Assembly: GCF_002575655.3 (NCBI RefSeq)
Contig: NC_053037.3
Coordinates: 318,955,294 to 319,019,293 of the forward strand
From: Aegilops tauschii subsp. strangulata
Taxonomy: Eukaryota; Streptophyta; Magnoliopsida; Poales; Poaceae
Length of the DNA: 64,000 nucleotides
Direction: 5' to 3'
In this document: positions 22,681-33,980 of the stretch, in pieces
Layout of the letters: each line of letters starts with the position of its first letter
How positions within the stretch are numbered: the first letter of the stretch is position 1
Translations under genes and position numbers: made by a program
The notes under the pieces: generated by a model
The model's input: only the letters and a program-made list of their open reading frames with translations
Database searches by the model: none
Told to the model about the DNA's origin: nothing

Positions 22681-25600
22681 AAATCGGCTGATGAAACTAA
22701 ACTTGTTGATTTTGTTCCAGGTGACTCATCTCAGCAGTTTAGCATCAGTGCAAATCTGGATCCAAAATAGGAAAACGCGCTCATCGAGTTCATCCGTGAG
22801 AATAGGGACATCTTCGCATGGAAACCTTCTGACATGCCAGGTGTACCTAGAGAACTCGCTGAGCATACTCTCAATGTTGATCCGAAATTTAAGCCTGTCA
22901 GGCAGTTTCTTCGGCGGTTTAATGAAGAGAGGCGGAAATCTATTGGTGAAGAGGTGGCCCGGCTCTTGGCGGCCGGGTTTATCGTTGAAGTCTTTCACCC
23001 AGAGTGGTTAGCTAACCCGGTGCTCGTACTCAAGAAGAACGGCACTTGGCGGATGTGTGTGGACTACACGGACTTAAACAAGGCGTGTCCGGCTGATCCT
23101 TTTGCCCTCCCCCGTATTGATCAAATCATTGATGCTACGGCAGGTTGTGCACGCTTAAGTTTCTTGGATGCTTATTCCGGATATCATCAGATTAAGATGG
23201 CAGTTAAGGACCAGGAGAAGACGGCGTTCATCACTCCCTTTGGAGCCTTCTGCTATGTGTCTATGCCTTTTGGACTCAAGTGTGCACAGGCGACTTACCA
23301 GCATTGTGTACAGAACTGTCTTCATAAACAGATTGGGCGCAATGTTCACGCTTATGTGGACGATATTGTGGTTAAGTCCATAAAAGAGGAAACCCTGATA
23401 GATGATTTAAGGGAAACCTTTGATAATCTCCGGGTCTACAAGATGATGCTTAACCCAGCCAAGTGTGTCTTTGGTGTTCCTGCAGGCAAACTCTTGGGTT
23501 TTTTGGTTTCTGACAGAGGCATTGAGGCTAACCCGGAGAAGATCAATGCCATCACCTCCCTGGCTAAGCCGGCGTGTATAAATGACGTTCAGCGTTTGGC
23601 GGGTCACATCGCTGCTTTAAGCCGGTTTATAAGCCGTTTGGGTGAGAAGGCCATGCCATTATATCAGTTGATGAAGAAAACTGATAACTTTGTCTGGAAT
23701 GATGCAGCTAATACCGCTTTTGAGGATTTGAAGAAGCAGCTGGCAGAGCCCCCAGTCCTTGCTGCTCCGGTTGATAAGGAGCCCTTATTACTGTATGTGG
23801 CGGCAAACGCATGAGCTGTCAGTGTGGCTATTGTGGTGGAGCGCAAGGAGGAGGGTAAGGAACATCCGGTTCAACGGCCGGTTTATTATGTCAGTGAGGT
23901 GCTCATTGAGTCCAAGCAGCGGCACCCGCATTGGCAGAAGCTTGTGTATGGTGTGTTCATGGCGAGCCGGAAACTTAAGCATTATTTTCAGGGTCACCCC
24001 ATCACTGTGGTCAGTTCTGCCCCTCTTGGTGATATCATTCAAAACAGAGAGGCCACAGGGAGAATTGCTAAGTGGGCTATAGAACTTGGACCTCATGGTC
24101 TCAAATATGTGCCACGCACTGCTGTTAAATCTCAAGCCTTGGTGGATTTCATCAATGATTGGACAGAGTCACAAGTGCCCGAGCAAAAGCCGGATAACAC
24201 GTATTGGACTATTCACTTCGATGGGTCCAGACAGTTGGAGGGCTCGGGGGCTGGCGTCGTGTTGGCTTCCCCTAAAGGTGACAAGTTTCATTACGTGCTA
24301 CAATTGCTGTTTCCTTGCACTAACAACATGGCTGAGTACGAGGCCTTGCTCCATGGTCTTCGGATGGCTAAAGAGATGAGCTTAAGCCGGGTAAGGTGCT
24401 TTGGCGACTCAGACTTGGTAGCTCAACAAGTCTCAGGAAAGTGGGATTCCAAGGACCCTCTCATGGCGGCTTATCGCCGCGAGGTTGATGCTATTGTTGG
24501 GCACTTTCAGGGTTATCAAGTGGAACACATCGATCGCAGGAAGAACGAGGCGGCGGATGCTTTAAGCCGGCTAGGCTCTCAGCGAAAACCGGTGCCGCCC
24601 AACACTTTCCTGGACGTCCTGTATAGCCCTTCTGTTAAGTTGCCCACAGAGGAAGATTTGGCTGTCCCTGACCCGGAGGCATGACTGGTGGCGGCTCTCC
24701 ATATCATACCAGACTGGACAATGCCATATCTGGCTTACATGACCCGGGGCGAGTTGCCTGAGGATGAAACTTTGGCCAGGCAAATAACCCGACGGGCTAA
24801 GTCAATGATTGTTATCAATGGGGAGTTGCATCACCGCAGTGTTACGGGGGCGTTTCAGCGTTGTGTTTCCCCTGAGGAAGGTCAAGAGATTTTGCGTGAG
24901 ATCCATGAAGGGGATTGTGGCCATCACGCCGGCTCAAAGTCTCTTGTGGCCAAGGCTTTTCGCCATGGTTTTTATTGGCTGACGGCTCATGCTGATGAGG
25001 AGGACTTGGTCAGTAAATGTGATGGTTGCCAGAGGTTCTCACGACGGGCTCATGTGCCGGCTCAGGAGCTGAGGATGATCCCAATCACTTGGCCCTTTGC
25101 GGTCTGGGGGCTTGATATGGTTGGGCCTTTTAAAAGGTCCAAGGATAAGAAGACCCACCTCTTGGTGGCGGTTGACAAGTTTACCAAGTGGGTTGAAGCG
25201 GAGCCAGTTAGCAAGTGTGATGTAGCCACGGCGGTTCAGTTTATGAAAAAGGTGATCTTTTGTTTTGGTTTTCCACACAGTATTATAACTGACAATGGCA
25301 CCAATCTCTCCAAAGGCGCCATGGAGGAGTTTTGTCAACGAGAGCATATCCGACTTGATGTTTCCTCAGTGGCTCATCCTCAATCCAATGGTCAAGCTGA
25401 GAGAGCTAATCAGGAGATTCTGAAGGGTATCAAGCCCCGGCCTTTGGTCCCTTTGCAACGGACGTCGGGTTGTTGGGTGGAGGAGTTGCCCTCCGTGTTG
25501 TGGAGCATCAACACTACTCCTAACAGGTCTACAGGCTTCACGCCTTTCTTTATGGTTTATGGGGCAGAAGCAGTCCTTCCCAGTGACATCCGTCATGACT

Positions 25601-25974
25601 CACCTCGAGTGGCGGCTTATGTTGAGACGGATAATGAACAGGCGCGCCAAGATGCTCTTGACTTGTTGGACGAGCAGCGTGATGTGGCAGTAGCTCGATC
25701 AGCGATTTACCAGCAAGACCTGCGTCGTTACCATAGCCGCCGGGTTAAATCCCGGGTCTTCCAGGAAGGCGATCTCGTGCTCCGGCTCATCCAGGATCAA
25801 ACAGATGCACACAAGTTATCCCCGCCTTGGGAAGGGCCCTTTGTGGTCAGCAAGAACTTGCACAACGGGTCATATTACCTCATTGACATTCGGGAGCACA
25901 AAGATTCACGTAAGTCGGAGGAGGAGACCCGTCGGCCGTGGAACATAGCTCAGCTTCGGCCTTACTACACTTGA
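22681..25974 (+). pseudogene. Pol of element A: RT, RNase H, integrase, three in-frame stops
   Basis: A single frame runs from the truncated edge to TGA at 25974. RT includes RMCVDYTDLNKACP, FLDAYSGYHQI, CYVSMPFGLK and the catalytic YVDD at 23353-23364. RNase H follows with HFDGSRQLEGSGAG, NMAEYEALLHGL, GDSDLVAQQV and NEAADALSRL. The integrase has the HHCC finger (CGHHAGSKSL to CDGCQRF) and DDE residues in GLDMVGPF, ITDNGTNL and NGQAERANQEI. It ends in a C-terminal domain with PWEGPFVV. Stops are TAG at 22768-22770, TGA at 23812-23814 and TGA at 24682-24684. Protease and gag are missing because of the truncation. The order RT-RNase H-integrase is Gypsy, and the RNase H form and the antisense gene downstream fit Tat. 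Confidence 0.92.
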
Positions 25975-26130
25975 GCCACCGGCTCTTGTGGTGTACATAT
26001 TTTTCTCAGCCATGTATATATTATGATAAGCAATAAAGCAGGACCTCTGTCCTTTTTTCTCCTCCAAATATGCACGTGTTGTTCTTATTGCAAGATTACA
26101 TGGTGACTTAAAGGAGGATCCGGTTTATGA
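25975..26130. other. Spacer after pol of element A
   Basis: This short non-coding segment follows the pol stop and leads into the tandem repeat at 26131. An AATAAA at 26031-26036 could act as a polyadenylation signal. Nothing else is recognised. Confidence 0.3.
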
Positions 26131-26515
26131 TCGTATTCGAATCTAGCCGTAAGCAGTAAAGTCACTTGGGGGCTTCCTGTTCAAACATGGGTCGTATTCG
26201 AACCAAAGAGAACATAGCTGTCGATACCCATTTGATTGGCAAACGCCGAGCTCATTGGGAGGTTACCTTTGGTCATATTTGAATCATAGTTTAACCCCTC
26301 TGAGAACCGACGTGGATCGTATTCGAATCAGCATCATTAAACAATTCTTAAAATCACTTGGGGGCTTCCTGTTCAAACATGGGTCGTATTCGAACCAAAG
26401 AGAACATAGCTGTCGGTACCCTCTTGATTGGCATCGCCACACCCACTGGGGGCTATATGATCGTATCCGAATCTTAGCTTAACCCCTTTGGGCCGGGTCT
26501 CTGGTCGTATTCGAA
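26131..26515 (+). repeat. Tandem repeat of about 187 bp with seven TCGTATTCGAA motifs
   Basis: The 11-mer TCGTATTCGAA or a near match begins at 26131, 26192, 26273, 26317, 26384, 26461 and 26505. The spacing is 61, 81, 44, then 67, 77, 44, so the array is a unit of about 187 bp present twice plus one extra motif. A 62-bp block at 26162-26223 is identical to 26354-26415. The core TTCGAA is a palindrome. It sits between the convergent 3' ends of pol and the antisense gene. Confidence 0.75.
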
Positions 26516-27083
26516 CCGGAGGCCCCTAAGTTCTTCTGCTTTATCACAAGTTTACTTTGGTTATGTCAAGATGTGTACGGCCGGGTCTCACTTTGCCGGC
26601 TTAACTTTGGTTTACAGTGTTAGTTGAACACCATGGGTGTTATTAAGACAAGTAAATCGGAGTTAAGATACCAACCTTGTTACCAGGGTTATCCAAACCG
26701 GAAGTATGCTTACAGGCCGCTAAGTGTGTTATTACAGCTGTGTTCAGGATATAATTGAGGACCAGTCTTTTTTGGTTCATATTCCGGGTTATCTATCCAA
26801 AACACCTGATTCTCAGGGCGGTAAGCCACCTCGAGACTTGTCATTTGCCTTTCTATGCAGGTTACCTAAAGGCACCTCTTTGAGGTTGAAAAAAAACAAA
26901 GGGATGATTATGACCCGGAGAAACATCAAAGAGACAACTTCAAAAGACCTTGGCATTCAATACGTGCACGATGGCACGGCAGAGATAAACTGTTGCACCT
27001 ACTCTATTACAAAACTCATCAAGTCTAAACAGGGTGGAGCATTGTTTGGTAAACCGCCAGCCGAGTTATGATGCCTGCTGAGT
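26516..27083. other. Spacer between repeat and antisense gene of element A
   Basis: Non-coding sequence with scattered GCCGG and CCGGTT words typical of this element. A plus-strand ORF at 26724-27071 has no recognisable similarity and I treat it as chance. Confidence 0.35.
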
Positions 27084-30000
27084 TCAAGTCTCCGGCTCGT
27101 TCCTATCCTCTCCTCCGGCTGATCCCAAGACCTGGAAGGTTGATGACTTCCAGTCGATGCCGCTGAGAGCTTCGAATTGGGCTTCCTCGTCAATTAACCC
27201 GGCCGGGTCAATCTCTGGGGCGAAAGTGTGCTGACGAGCCAGCGGGATCAAGTTGAGGGCTTCATAGCGAGGGGTTGGAATCCTCTGATTCTCCACATCA
27301 TAACCCGGCTGGTACTTGGTCAAATCTGTGTCGTTCCCGATAAGGGTGGCCACCGGGCGTACCGCCTTCACGCAAGCTGCGAAGTCCTTCTGATCGAAAG
27401 CTGAGCCATCTTCCTTCAGGCTTGGATAGCCAAGGGCGATGTCCGCCGGGTCTAACTCCGGCAGGAATGCCTTGGCCCGGCTCAGCGCGGCGATCGCTCC
27501 GGCCCTCGCAGAGGCCCGTCGCAGCTCTTGGATCCGCTGAGGCAGCACGGCGAGCCGGCGCAGGACTTCTGCCAGGTGAGTCGGCACCTCATTGGATAGG
27601 GCCACCACAGCTAAGGCACGCTGTGACCCGGTGTAGAGCTGCTCCACCAGGGTATACACGGCCTTTAGCTTGGTGACCACGCTCTGGTTGAGGTTGGCAC
27701 TTCTGGGACCTGTTTAACAGAATCAGATAAGCCGGTGACAAGGATGAATCATGAGATATAAACATTCTAAACTTGATGAAATCCGGTGAGGCGACTTACC
27801 GAAGATGGCGGCAACCATTTGGGAAACCTGGCGCTTTAGGCCGGAGAGCTCGGCGGTCTTCTCAGAGAGAGCCTTCTCCGCCTGTTCCGCCCAGGTCACC
27901 AGTGCGGCCTTCTCTTCGGCCCAGGCTTTCTGCTCAGCATCAAATTCTGTCTTCAGCTTCTCTTGAGCGGTGATGCTGGATACAAACTTGGCGTTTGCCT
28001 TCCAGGTCTCCATCTCCTGCGTCTTCAGCCGGCTCTTGAGATCCGCAAGGTCCGCTTCCAGCTTCTTGCCAACAGCCTGCATACATGTCCGGGTTATTAA
28101 CAGTCCTTATATAAGTCCCAAGCGTTTTTCAAGCAAAGACACTTGGCACTTGGGGGCTAATGCATATTGAACGTATCTATTTACATACTGTCGGCTTAAT
28201 TGAGTAAGCGGAACCTAAGTCTACAACATATTCACTCATAAGTCGTCGACTTGGGGGCTATCATGGCAAAGGTAACTATGCAGTAAGTAAGAGGACAGCA
28301 GAATGATACCTCAGATTTTTGCTGGATCTAGTTCACCATGGCGACCTCTGTGTCCCGGCTCTTGTGCACCTGGCTGATGTAGCCAGAGACGAGCTCTCCA
28401 ATGCTCAAGTTGGTGTAGTCGGAGAGGTCCAGGTACACTCGGTGGGGCGGCAGCAACTCCCCCTTAGCGGAGCACTTGGCCAGCACGGTAGGTCTCCCCG
28501 GCTCAACGAACTCCGTCCGGGTGATTACCACGTCCGGGTCGTCTGCTGGTGGAGCTGAGCCGGAGGCCTCCAGGTTAATAGAAGCTTTGGTCGTTGCCTT
28601 GGTAGTCGGGGCAGTGGCCTCAGGTGCCGTGACCATTGGAGTGGTGGCTTCGGGGGCGTAGGCAGCTGACGGTTCTTGAGCCGTCACCTCCGGTTCAGGC
28701 AAATCCGGCACTCCGGCTGACTTGGTCTTCTTCGCTCTTTTGGTGAGCTTTGCCTGGGCGCTGAAATTACAGAAACATTAAGCACAAAAAGAGTAAGTAC
28801 AGACAAATATAATATGAGATGGTTGTCATTACCCGGGCGCGGTCTTGAAAGTCGGAAGACTCGACTGCATAGAGTCGCCCGAAGAGGGGGAGGTCTCCTA
28901 ATAATTGGAGTCAGAGGAATTGAGTGGCTGACGGATAACACCCGCCAACGGATGAAAAGGGTATAAGTGGGAAAAAACCTCAGTTCGGCGCTTCCTTGTT
29001 GCGTCGGGTAACCCGACGGAGAGGTCGGTGTCCTTGTTGGTCCGGGTGTGACGCCGGCTTTCATGAACCTGTCGCTTCAAAATAAATTGAGGGTCTTGAT
29101 AAGCTAAAGGATGTGAAAAGCTTACTTTTCGGGTTACCCTTCGGACTTTCAGCTGTGGCAAGGGCTCCGAGTCGGAGGAAAGTGACATTACCTCTTCAAC
29201 CACCGGGTTACTGGCGCCGGTGTCATCCTGTCAATGAGCAAGTATTGATAAGGCGGACAGCAAACAAACAGTGAATATAGCAAGGACTTAAAAGACTCAG
29301 GGGTTACCTCTGACTCGGAGCTGTCGCTTAATTGCATCAGCTCGGAGGCAGTAGGCCTGCTCCCTTTCCTGTGAGGGGCGGTTTTCTTGGCGGCTTTCTT
29401 CGCTTTCCTGGCCTTCTTGGCCGCCTCATGGTCATATTTGACCCGCCAGAATTTATCATCAGCCTGAAAAATACAATGATGAATTCTTCAAACGGTTCAG
29501 ATGAAGGTTACATGCAGAAGTAGATGAAAAGTTAAAGTCGGCGGCTTACCGTCGGGGCTGGGTTGGTCTTGCAGAAGGGAGCTAACCCGGTCCTTCCGCA
29601 GTCTGCCAGGCTCTCGTTTAACAGAGCCTTGGTCATCTCCTCTACAACGTCTTCTGGAAGATCATTGCGGCTGTGTCTCTGAGGATCATCCTTTCGCCCT
29701 GTGTACTCACACATTAAGCCGGGGCGGCGGCTCAATGGGATCACCCGCCATGAGATCCAGACCCGGACCAGGTCGATTCCGTTCAGACCATTGCCCAGGA
29801 GAGCCTTGATCTTGTTGATAGTGGGGAGCAGAGGCTGGCGCTCCGCTTGAGTTAGCTTGTCCGACAGTGGGTGAGTCGGCTCCAGACGTGTTGGGCAAAA
29901 GCCGGGCAGCGGGCTTTCATCAGCCGGGGACGTATCTTGGCAGTAGAACCAAGTCATGTTCCAGTCCTTTGGGTGGCTCGGCGGCTCTCCGTAAGGGAAA

Positions 30001-30442
30001 AGGCAGTCCCTACGCCGCTGGATGGAGATACCACCTAATTCCAGACTTGGCCCGTTGGCGCACAAATTCTGACGGTTTAAATAAAAAAGCTCTCTGAAGA
30101 GCAGCAAACTAGGTTCTTCTCCAAGGTAAACCTCGCAGAAGACTTGAAAATTGCAGATGTTGGACACTGAGTTGGGTCCTATATCTTGAGGCCGCAAGTC
30201 GAAGAAGTTGAGCACGTCCCCAAAAAACTTTGAGCCGGGCGGTGCGAAGCCCCGGCTCATGTGATCCGCAAAAATCACTACCTCCCCATCCTTTGGCTGT
30301 GGCCTCTCTTCTGACGGGTCAGGGGCACGGTAGGACATGATGTCTTTCTTGGGCAGATATCCTGACTTAACAAAATCAGCTAGGGTCTCGTTGGTCACAT
30401 TGGACCTCATCCAGTTGAAGTAATGGGAGCTTTGGGAGGCAT
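27084..30442 (-). pseudogene. Antisense accessory gene of element A (PF04195-like), multi-exon
   Basis: The first coding exon starts at the ATG at 30442 (MPPKAP). A frame change within the first 15 codons separates it from the long reading frame with MRSNVTNETLADFVKSG. It then holds the globular domain with EVVIFADHMSRGFAPPGSKF, FQVFCEVYLGEEPS and WNMTWFYCQDTSP, and ends at a GTAAG donor (29550). Later exons with GT-AG borders include 29463-29308 (Lys-rich) and one from 29227 (Ser/Glu-rich, VSFSHPLAYQDPQF). A Pro/Thr-rich segment follows (28711-28328), then a coiled coil (28082-27723, KKLEADLADLKSRLKTQEME) and a C-terminal domain (27680-27084). The counterparts in B and D share the same N-terminal domain. 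A 5' UTR intron is likely (donor 31029, acceptor 30459). Function unknown. Confidence 0.75.
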
Positions 30443-31510
30443 GGTGAAAGTCAGCAGTCTATGACAAAAAAGGAAAACGTCCAGGTTAATTATAAGCCGG
30501 AGGAGATCTACAGTTCAAAACTAAGGTGGCGGCTTATGAAGGGGACTAATGGTATATACTCAGGTACAGTGGGTTATTTAAGCTGCAGGGGGGTTCAGAA
30601 TAAATTGATTATTTACGGCCTTGTCACAGCTAAGCCGGAGGATCTATGAAGCATGGCTCTCTTTAAACCGGAACTGTAAACCGCCGGGATTCAACGATTG
30701 CAATTTTTACTAAGTGTGGTAAAACAGGTTTCACACATCGCAGTGAAAATTTTGGATCAAAATGGTTGACTAACAGGGAAAATTCCTAGACCTAAAAACG
30801 GAGGCGGGAGAAGTTCTTGGGTTCGAACAAGGTTCTCATGCAGTACAAAGAAGGCTACTTGCGTGTGAAATGGATCTTAAACATCTACCGCAGTGGCTAT
30901 GTGCGGAGCTAAGATAAAAAAGGAGCAGTAAAAGTCGAATCCACCAAGGGACGCGACGAACTACGAAGAACAGAGGATGAACTCCAGAGCTCTAATGCGG
31001 ATCTACCCTATGAAGTGTCGAGGACTTACCGGTGCGGAAGAGTCGCGGAGGTTGTCACGTTTATCTGGACCGAATCAGGGTGATGCAGCGGCCAAGAGCG
31101 ACGACGGCGTGGAGCTCTGTTGCGGCGGAGACGGCGGCGGAGCTCGAGCAGGCACGGGGGCAGTGAGAGGAAGAAGACGAAGGAGAGAGAGGTGGCTGGA
31201 AGCCCGTCAGGCCAGCCTATTTATAAGGCGAGATCGTAAAGCGGGCGCGAGAATCAAGGAGACCATGGCGTGGTTATCTCCCCTCACAACGCCTCGATTT
31301 TCGGGACGATAGTAAAAGCAAAGATCCGTTGCAGATCTGGTGGAGTAAAAAACGGGCTTAATGGAAGATGACGTCACGGCGGATTATCCGGAGTCCAGAG
31401 GATGATGTCACGCCGGGTTATGGCCTTCACATAAATGGTAAGCCGGAGATTTTTTCTGTCGAAAGAGTTGAAGATTGACATGAGCCGGCTCAAATCAATC
31501 TGGGGCCTAA
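30443..31510 (-). promoter_or_regulatory. 5' UTR intron and promoter region of the element A accessory gene
   Basis: Read on the minus strand, a TATAAATA box at 31225-31218 is followed by a GTAAGT donor starting at 31029 and a TTTGTCATAG acceptor ending at 30459. This places a 571-nt intron in the 5' UTR just before the ATG at 30442. The remaining bases up to the LTR include the plus-strand polypurine tract CTGGGGCCTAA (31500-31510) of element A. Confidence 0.55.
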
Positions 31511-32030
31511 TGTTGAGGATATAGACCTTAGAGTCACCCTCCAGGAGGGGCCGGGTTACTCATATGGTCATTGCCAGAAGCCCGGACGCCAAGCTTAAAG
31601 ACGGTGGGCCAAAGATGGGCTTAAGACCCGGATATGGCTTAAGGCTCGTAGTTACCGTTGTTATTATGGTAGAACTTGTAGTGTAAGGCAAGAATAGTTG
31701 AGAGTCCGAGCCGGACACTCTTATGAGCCGGCCGGAACTCTGAGAGCTGCAGGGCGTCAGCCTCTCTATATAAGGGACGACCCGGCAGCGGCTTGAGGGC
31801 GACAACAATCTGATCGAGAGCCGGGCATAGCAGTTTAGCTCCCTGGTTATCGAAACCCTAATTAATACCACATCAAACTGGACGTAGGCTTTTACCTTCA
31901 CCATAAGGGGCCGAACCAGTATAAACCCTCGTGTTCCTTGTCCCACATTAACCCCTTCAAGCTTCCTAGCTGCGATGGCTCCACGACTAAGTCCTAACTC
32001 AAGGACATCTGCCGTGACAATTCCACGACA
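31511..32030 (+). repeat. 3' LTR of element A (520 bp)
   Basis: It starts TGTTGAGGATATAGACC directly after a polypurine tract and ends CAATTCCACGACA. A plus-strand TATATAAG near 31774 is the probable LTR promoter. The next five bases, CCTTG (32031-32035), belong to Angela. Confidence 0.8.
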
Positions 32031-32301
32031 CCTTGCCTTTCTTGAACTTAGTGGTTTTATTCACCATCAACACTTGATGTTACTTTTTGATCTCCACCTC
32101 CGCTGATTTCAGCATTGAATATACCTCAGGAATGGTCTTTTCCATCCCCTGCATATTGAAGTTCATCACAAAGCTCTTGTAGCTCAGTGGAAGCGACTGA
32201 AGGATTCTGTCAATGACCGCGTCATCCGGGAGATTAACTCCCAGCTGAGACAAGCGGTTGTGTAACCCAGACATTCTGAGTATGTTCTCACTAACAGAAC
32301 T
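32031..32301 (-). repeat. Right copy of the 271-bp Angela gag duplication
   Basis: It matches 22408-22678 with five mismatches. One mismatch creates an in-frame TAA at 32082-32080 in gag, so only the left copy keeps the frame into the zinc knuckle. Confidence 0.9.
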
Positions 32302-32685
32302 ATTTTCCTCCATTTTACAGCTGAAGAACTTGTCGGAGACTTCATATCTCTCGACCCGGGCATGAGCTTGGAAAACCATTTTCAGCTCTTCAAACATCTC
32401 ATATGCTCCATGTTTCTCAAAACGCTTTTGGAGACCCGGTTCTAAGCTGTAAAGCATGCCGCACTGAACGAGGGAGTAATCATCAGCACGTGATTGCCAA
32501 GCGTTCATAACGTCTTGGTTCTCTGGGATTGGTGCTTCACCTAGCGGTGCTTCTAGGACATAATCTTTCTTGGCAGCTATGAGGATGATCCTCAGGTTCC
32601 GGACCCAGTCCGTATAGTTGCTGCCATCATCTTTCAGCTTGGTTTTCTCTAGGAACGCGTTGAAGTTGAGGACAACGTGGGCCAT
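32080..32685 (-). pseudogene. Angela gag N-terminal part
   Basis: Starts at the ATG at 32685 (MAHVVLNFNAFLEKTKLKDD). The frame has the usual Copia gag features: SNYTDWVRNLRIILIAAKKD, MLYSLEPGLQKRFEKHGAYE, then KFFSCKMEENSSVSENILRM. It runs through the duplicated segment to a TAA at 32080. Gag of this family normally continues into a CCHC knuckle, which here lies 9.4 kb away beyond element A. The product would assemble the particle. It is truncated in this copy. Confidence 0.9.
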
Positions 32686-33967
32686 TTGATCTACAAGACA
32701 TATTGTAAAGATTTTAGACTAAGTTCATGATAATTAAGTTCATATAATCAAATTATTCAATGAACTCCCACTCAGATAGACATCCCTCTAGTCATCTAAG
32801 TGAAACATGATCCGAGTTAACTAGGCCGTGTCCGATCATCACGTGAGACGGACTAGTCAAGATCGGTGAACATCTCTATGTTGATCGTATCTTCTATACG
32901 ACTCATGCTCGACCTTTCGGTCCTCCGTGTTCCGAGGCCATGTCTGTACATGCTAGGCTCGTCAAGTCAACCTAAGTGTAGTGCGTGTGTTCCGAGGCCA
33001 TGTCTGTACATGCTAGGCTCGTCAACACCCGTTGTATGCGAACGTTAGAATCTATCACACCCGATCATCACATGGTGCTTCGAAACAACGAACCTTCGCA
33101 ACGGTGCACAGTTAGGGGGAACACTTTCTTGAAATTATTATAAGGGATCATCTTACTTACCACCGTCGTTCTAAGCAAATAAGATGCAAAACATGATAAA
33201 CATCACATGCAATCAAATAGTGACATGATATGGCCAATATCATTTTGCTCCTTTGATCTCCATCTTCGGAGCACCATGATCATCTTCGTCACCGGCATGA
33301 CACCATGATCTCCATCATTGTGTCTTCATGAAGTTGTCACGCCAACGATTACTTCTACTTCTATGGCTAACGCGCTTAGCAATAAAGTAAAGTAATTTAC
33401 ATGGCGTTATTCAATGACACGCAGGTCATACAAAAAATAAAGACAACTCCTATGGCTCCTGCCGGTTGTCATACTCATCGACATGCAAGTCGTGATTCCA
33501 ATTACAAGAATATGATCAATCTCATACATCACATATATCATTCATCACATCTTCTGGCCATATCACATCACATAGCACATGCTGCAAAAACAAGTTAGAC
33601 GTCCTCTAGTTGTTGTTGCAAGTTTTTACGTGGCTTGTATAGGTTTCTAGCAAGAACGTTTCTTACCTACGTAAAACCACAATGTGATATGCCAATTTCT
33701 ATTTACCCTTCATAAGGACCCTTTTCATCGAATCCGTTCCGACTAAAGTGGGAGAGACACACACCCGCTAGCCACCTTATGCAACTAGTGCATGTCAGTC
33801 GGTGGAACCTGTCTCACGTAAGCGTACGTGTAAGGTCGGTCCGGGCCGCATCATCCCACAATACCGCCAAAACAAGATAAGACTAGTAGCGGCAAGAAGA
33901 ATTGGCAACATCTACGCCCACAACTGCTTTGTGTTCTACTCGTGCATAGTAACTACGCATAGGCCTG
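32686..33967 (-). other. Angela untranslated leader with a 39-bp direct repeat
   Basis: This region lies between primer site and gag start and has no coding content. A 39-bp block starting GTGTTCCGAGGCCATG occurs at 32927-32965 and again at 32987-33025, exactly 60 bp apart. Leaders of this family usually carry the packaging and dimerisation signals. Confidence 0.7.
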
Positions 33968-33979
33968 GCTCTGATACCA
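33968..33979 (-). other. Primer binding site of Angela
   Basis: The minus strand reads TGGTATCAGAGC one base inside the 5' LTR. This is complementary to the 3' end of plant initiator tRNA-Met. Confidence 0.88.
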
Positions 33980-33980
33980 C

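Larger units (their letters stand above)
22679..32030 (+). mobile_element. Element A: 5'-truncated Tat-type Gypsy with pol and antisense accessory gene
   Basis: The left edge lies inside pol, just upstream of RT, with no 5' LTR, primer site or gag. The right edge is a complete 520-bp 3' LTR (31511-32030, TGTTGAGGATATAG to TTCCACGACA). Between them are RT-RNase H-integrase in one frame, a tandem repeat, and a multi-exon gene on the opposite strand. The five bases after the LTR (CCTTG) are the right target site. The matching left junction was lost in the rearrangement. Confidence 0.85.

Noticed and set aside
22408..32301. The two 271-bp repeats as LTRs or terminal repeats of element A
   Set aside because: They encode Angela gag in the Angela frame and are direct flanking host sequence. 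A has its own LTR at 31511-32030.
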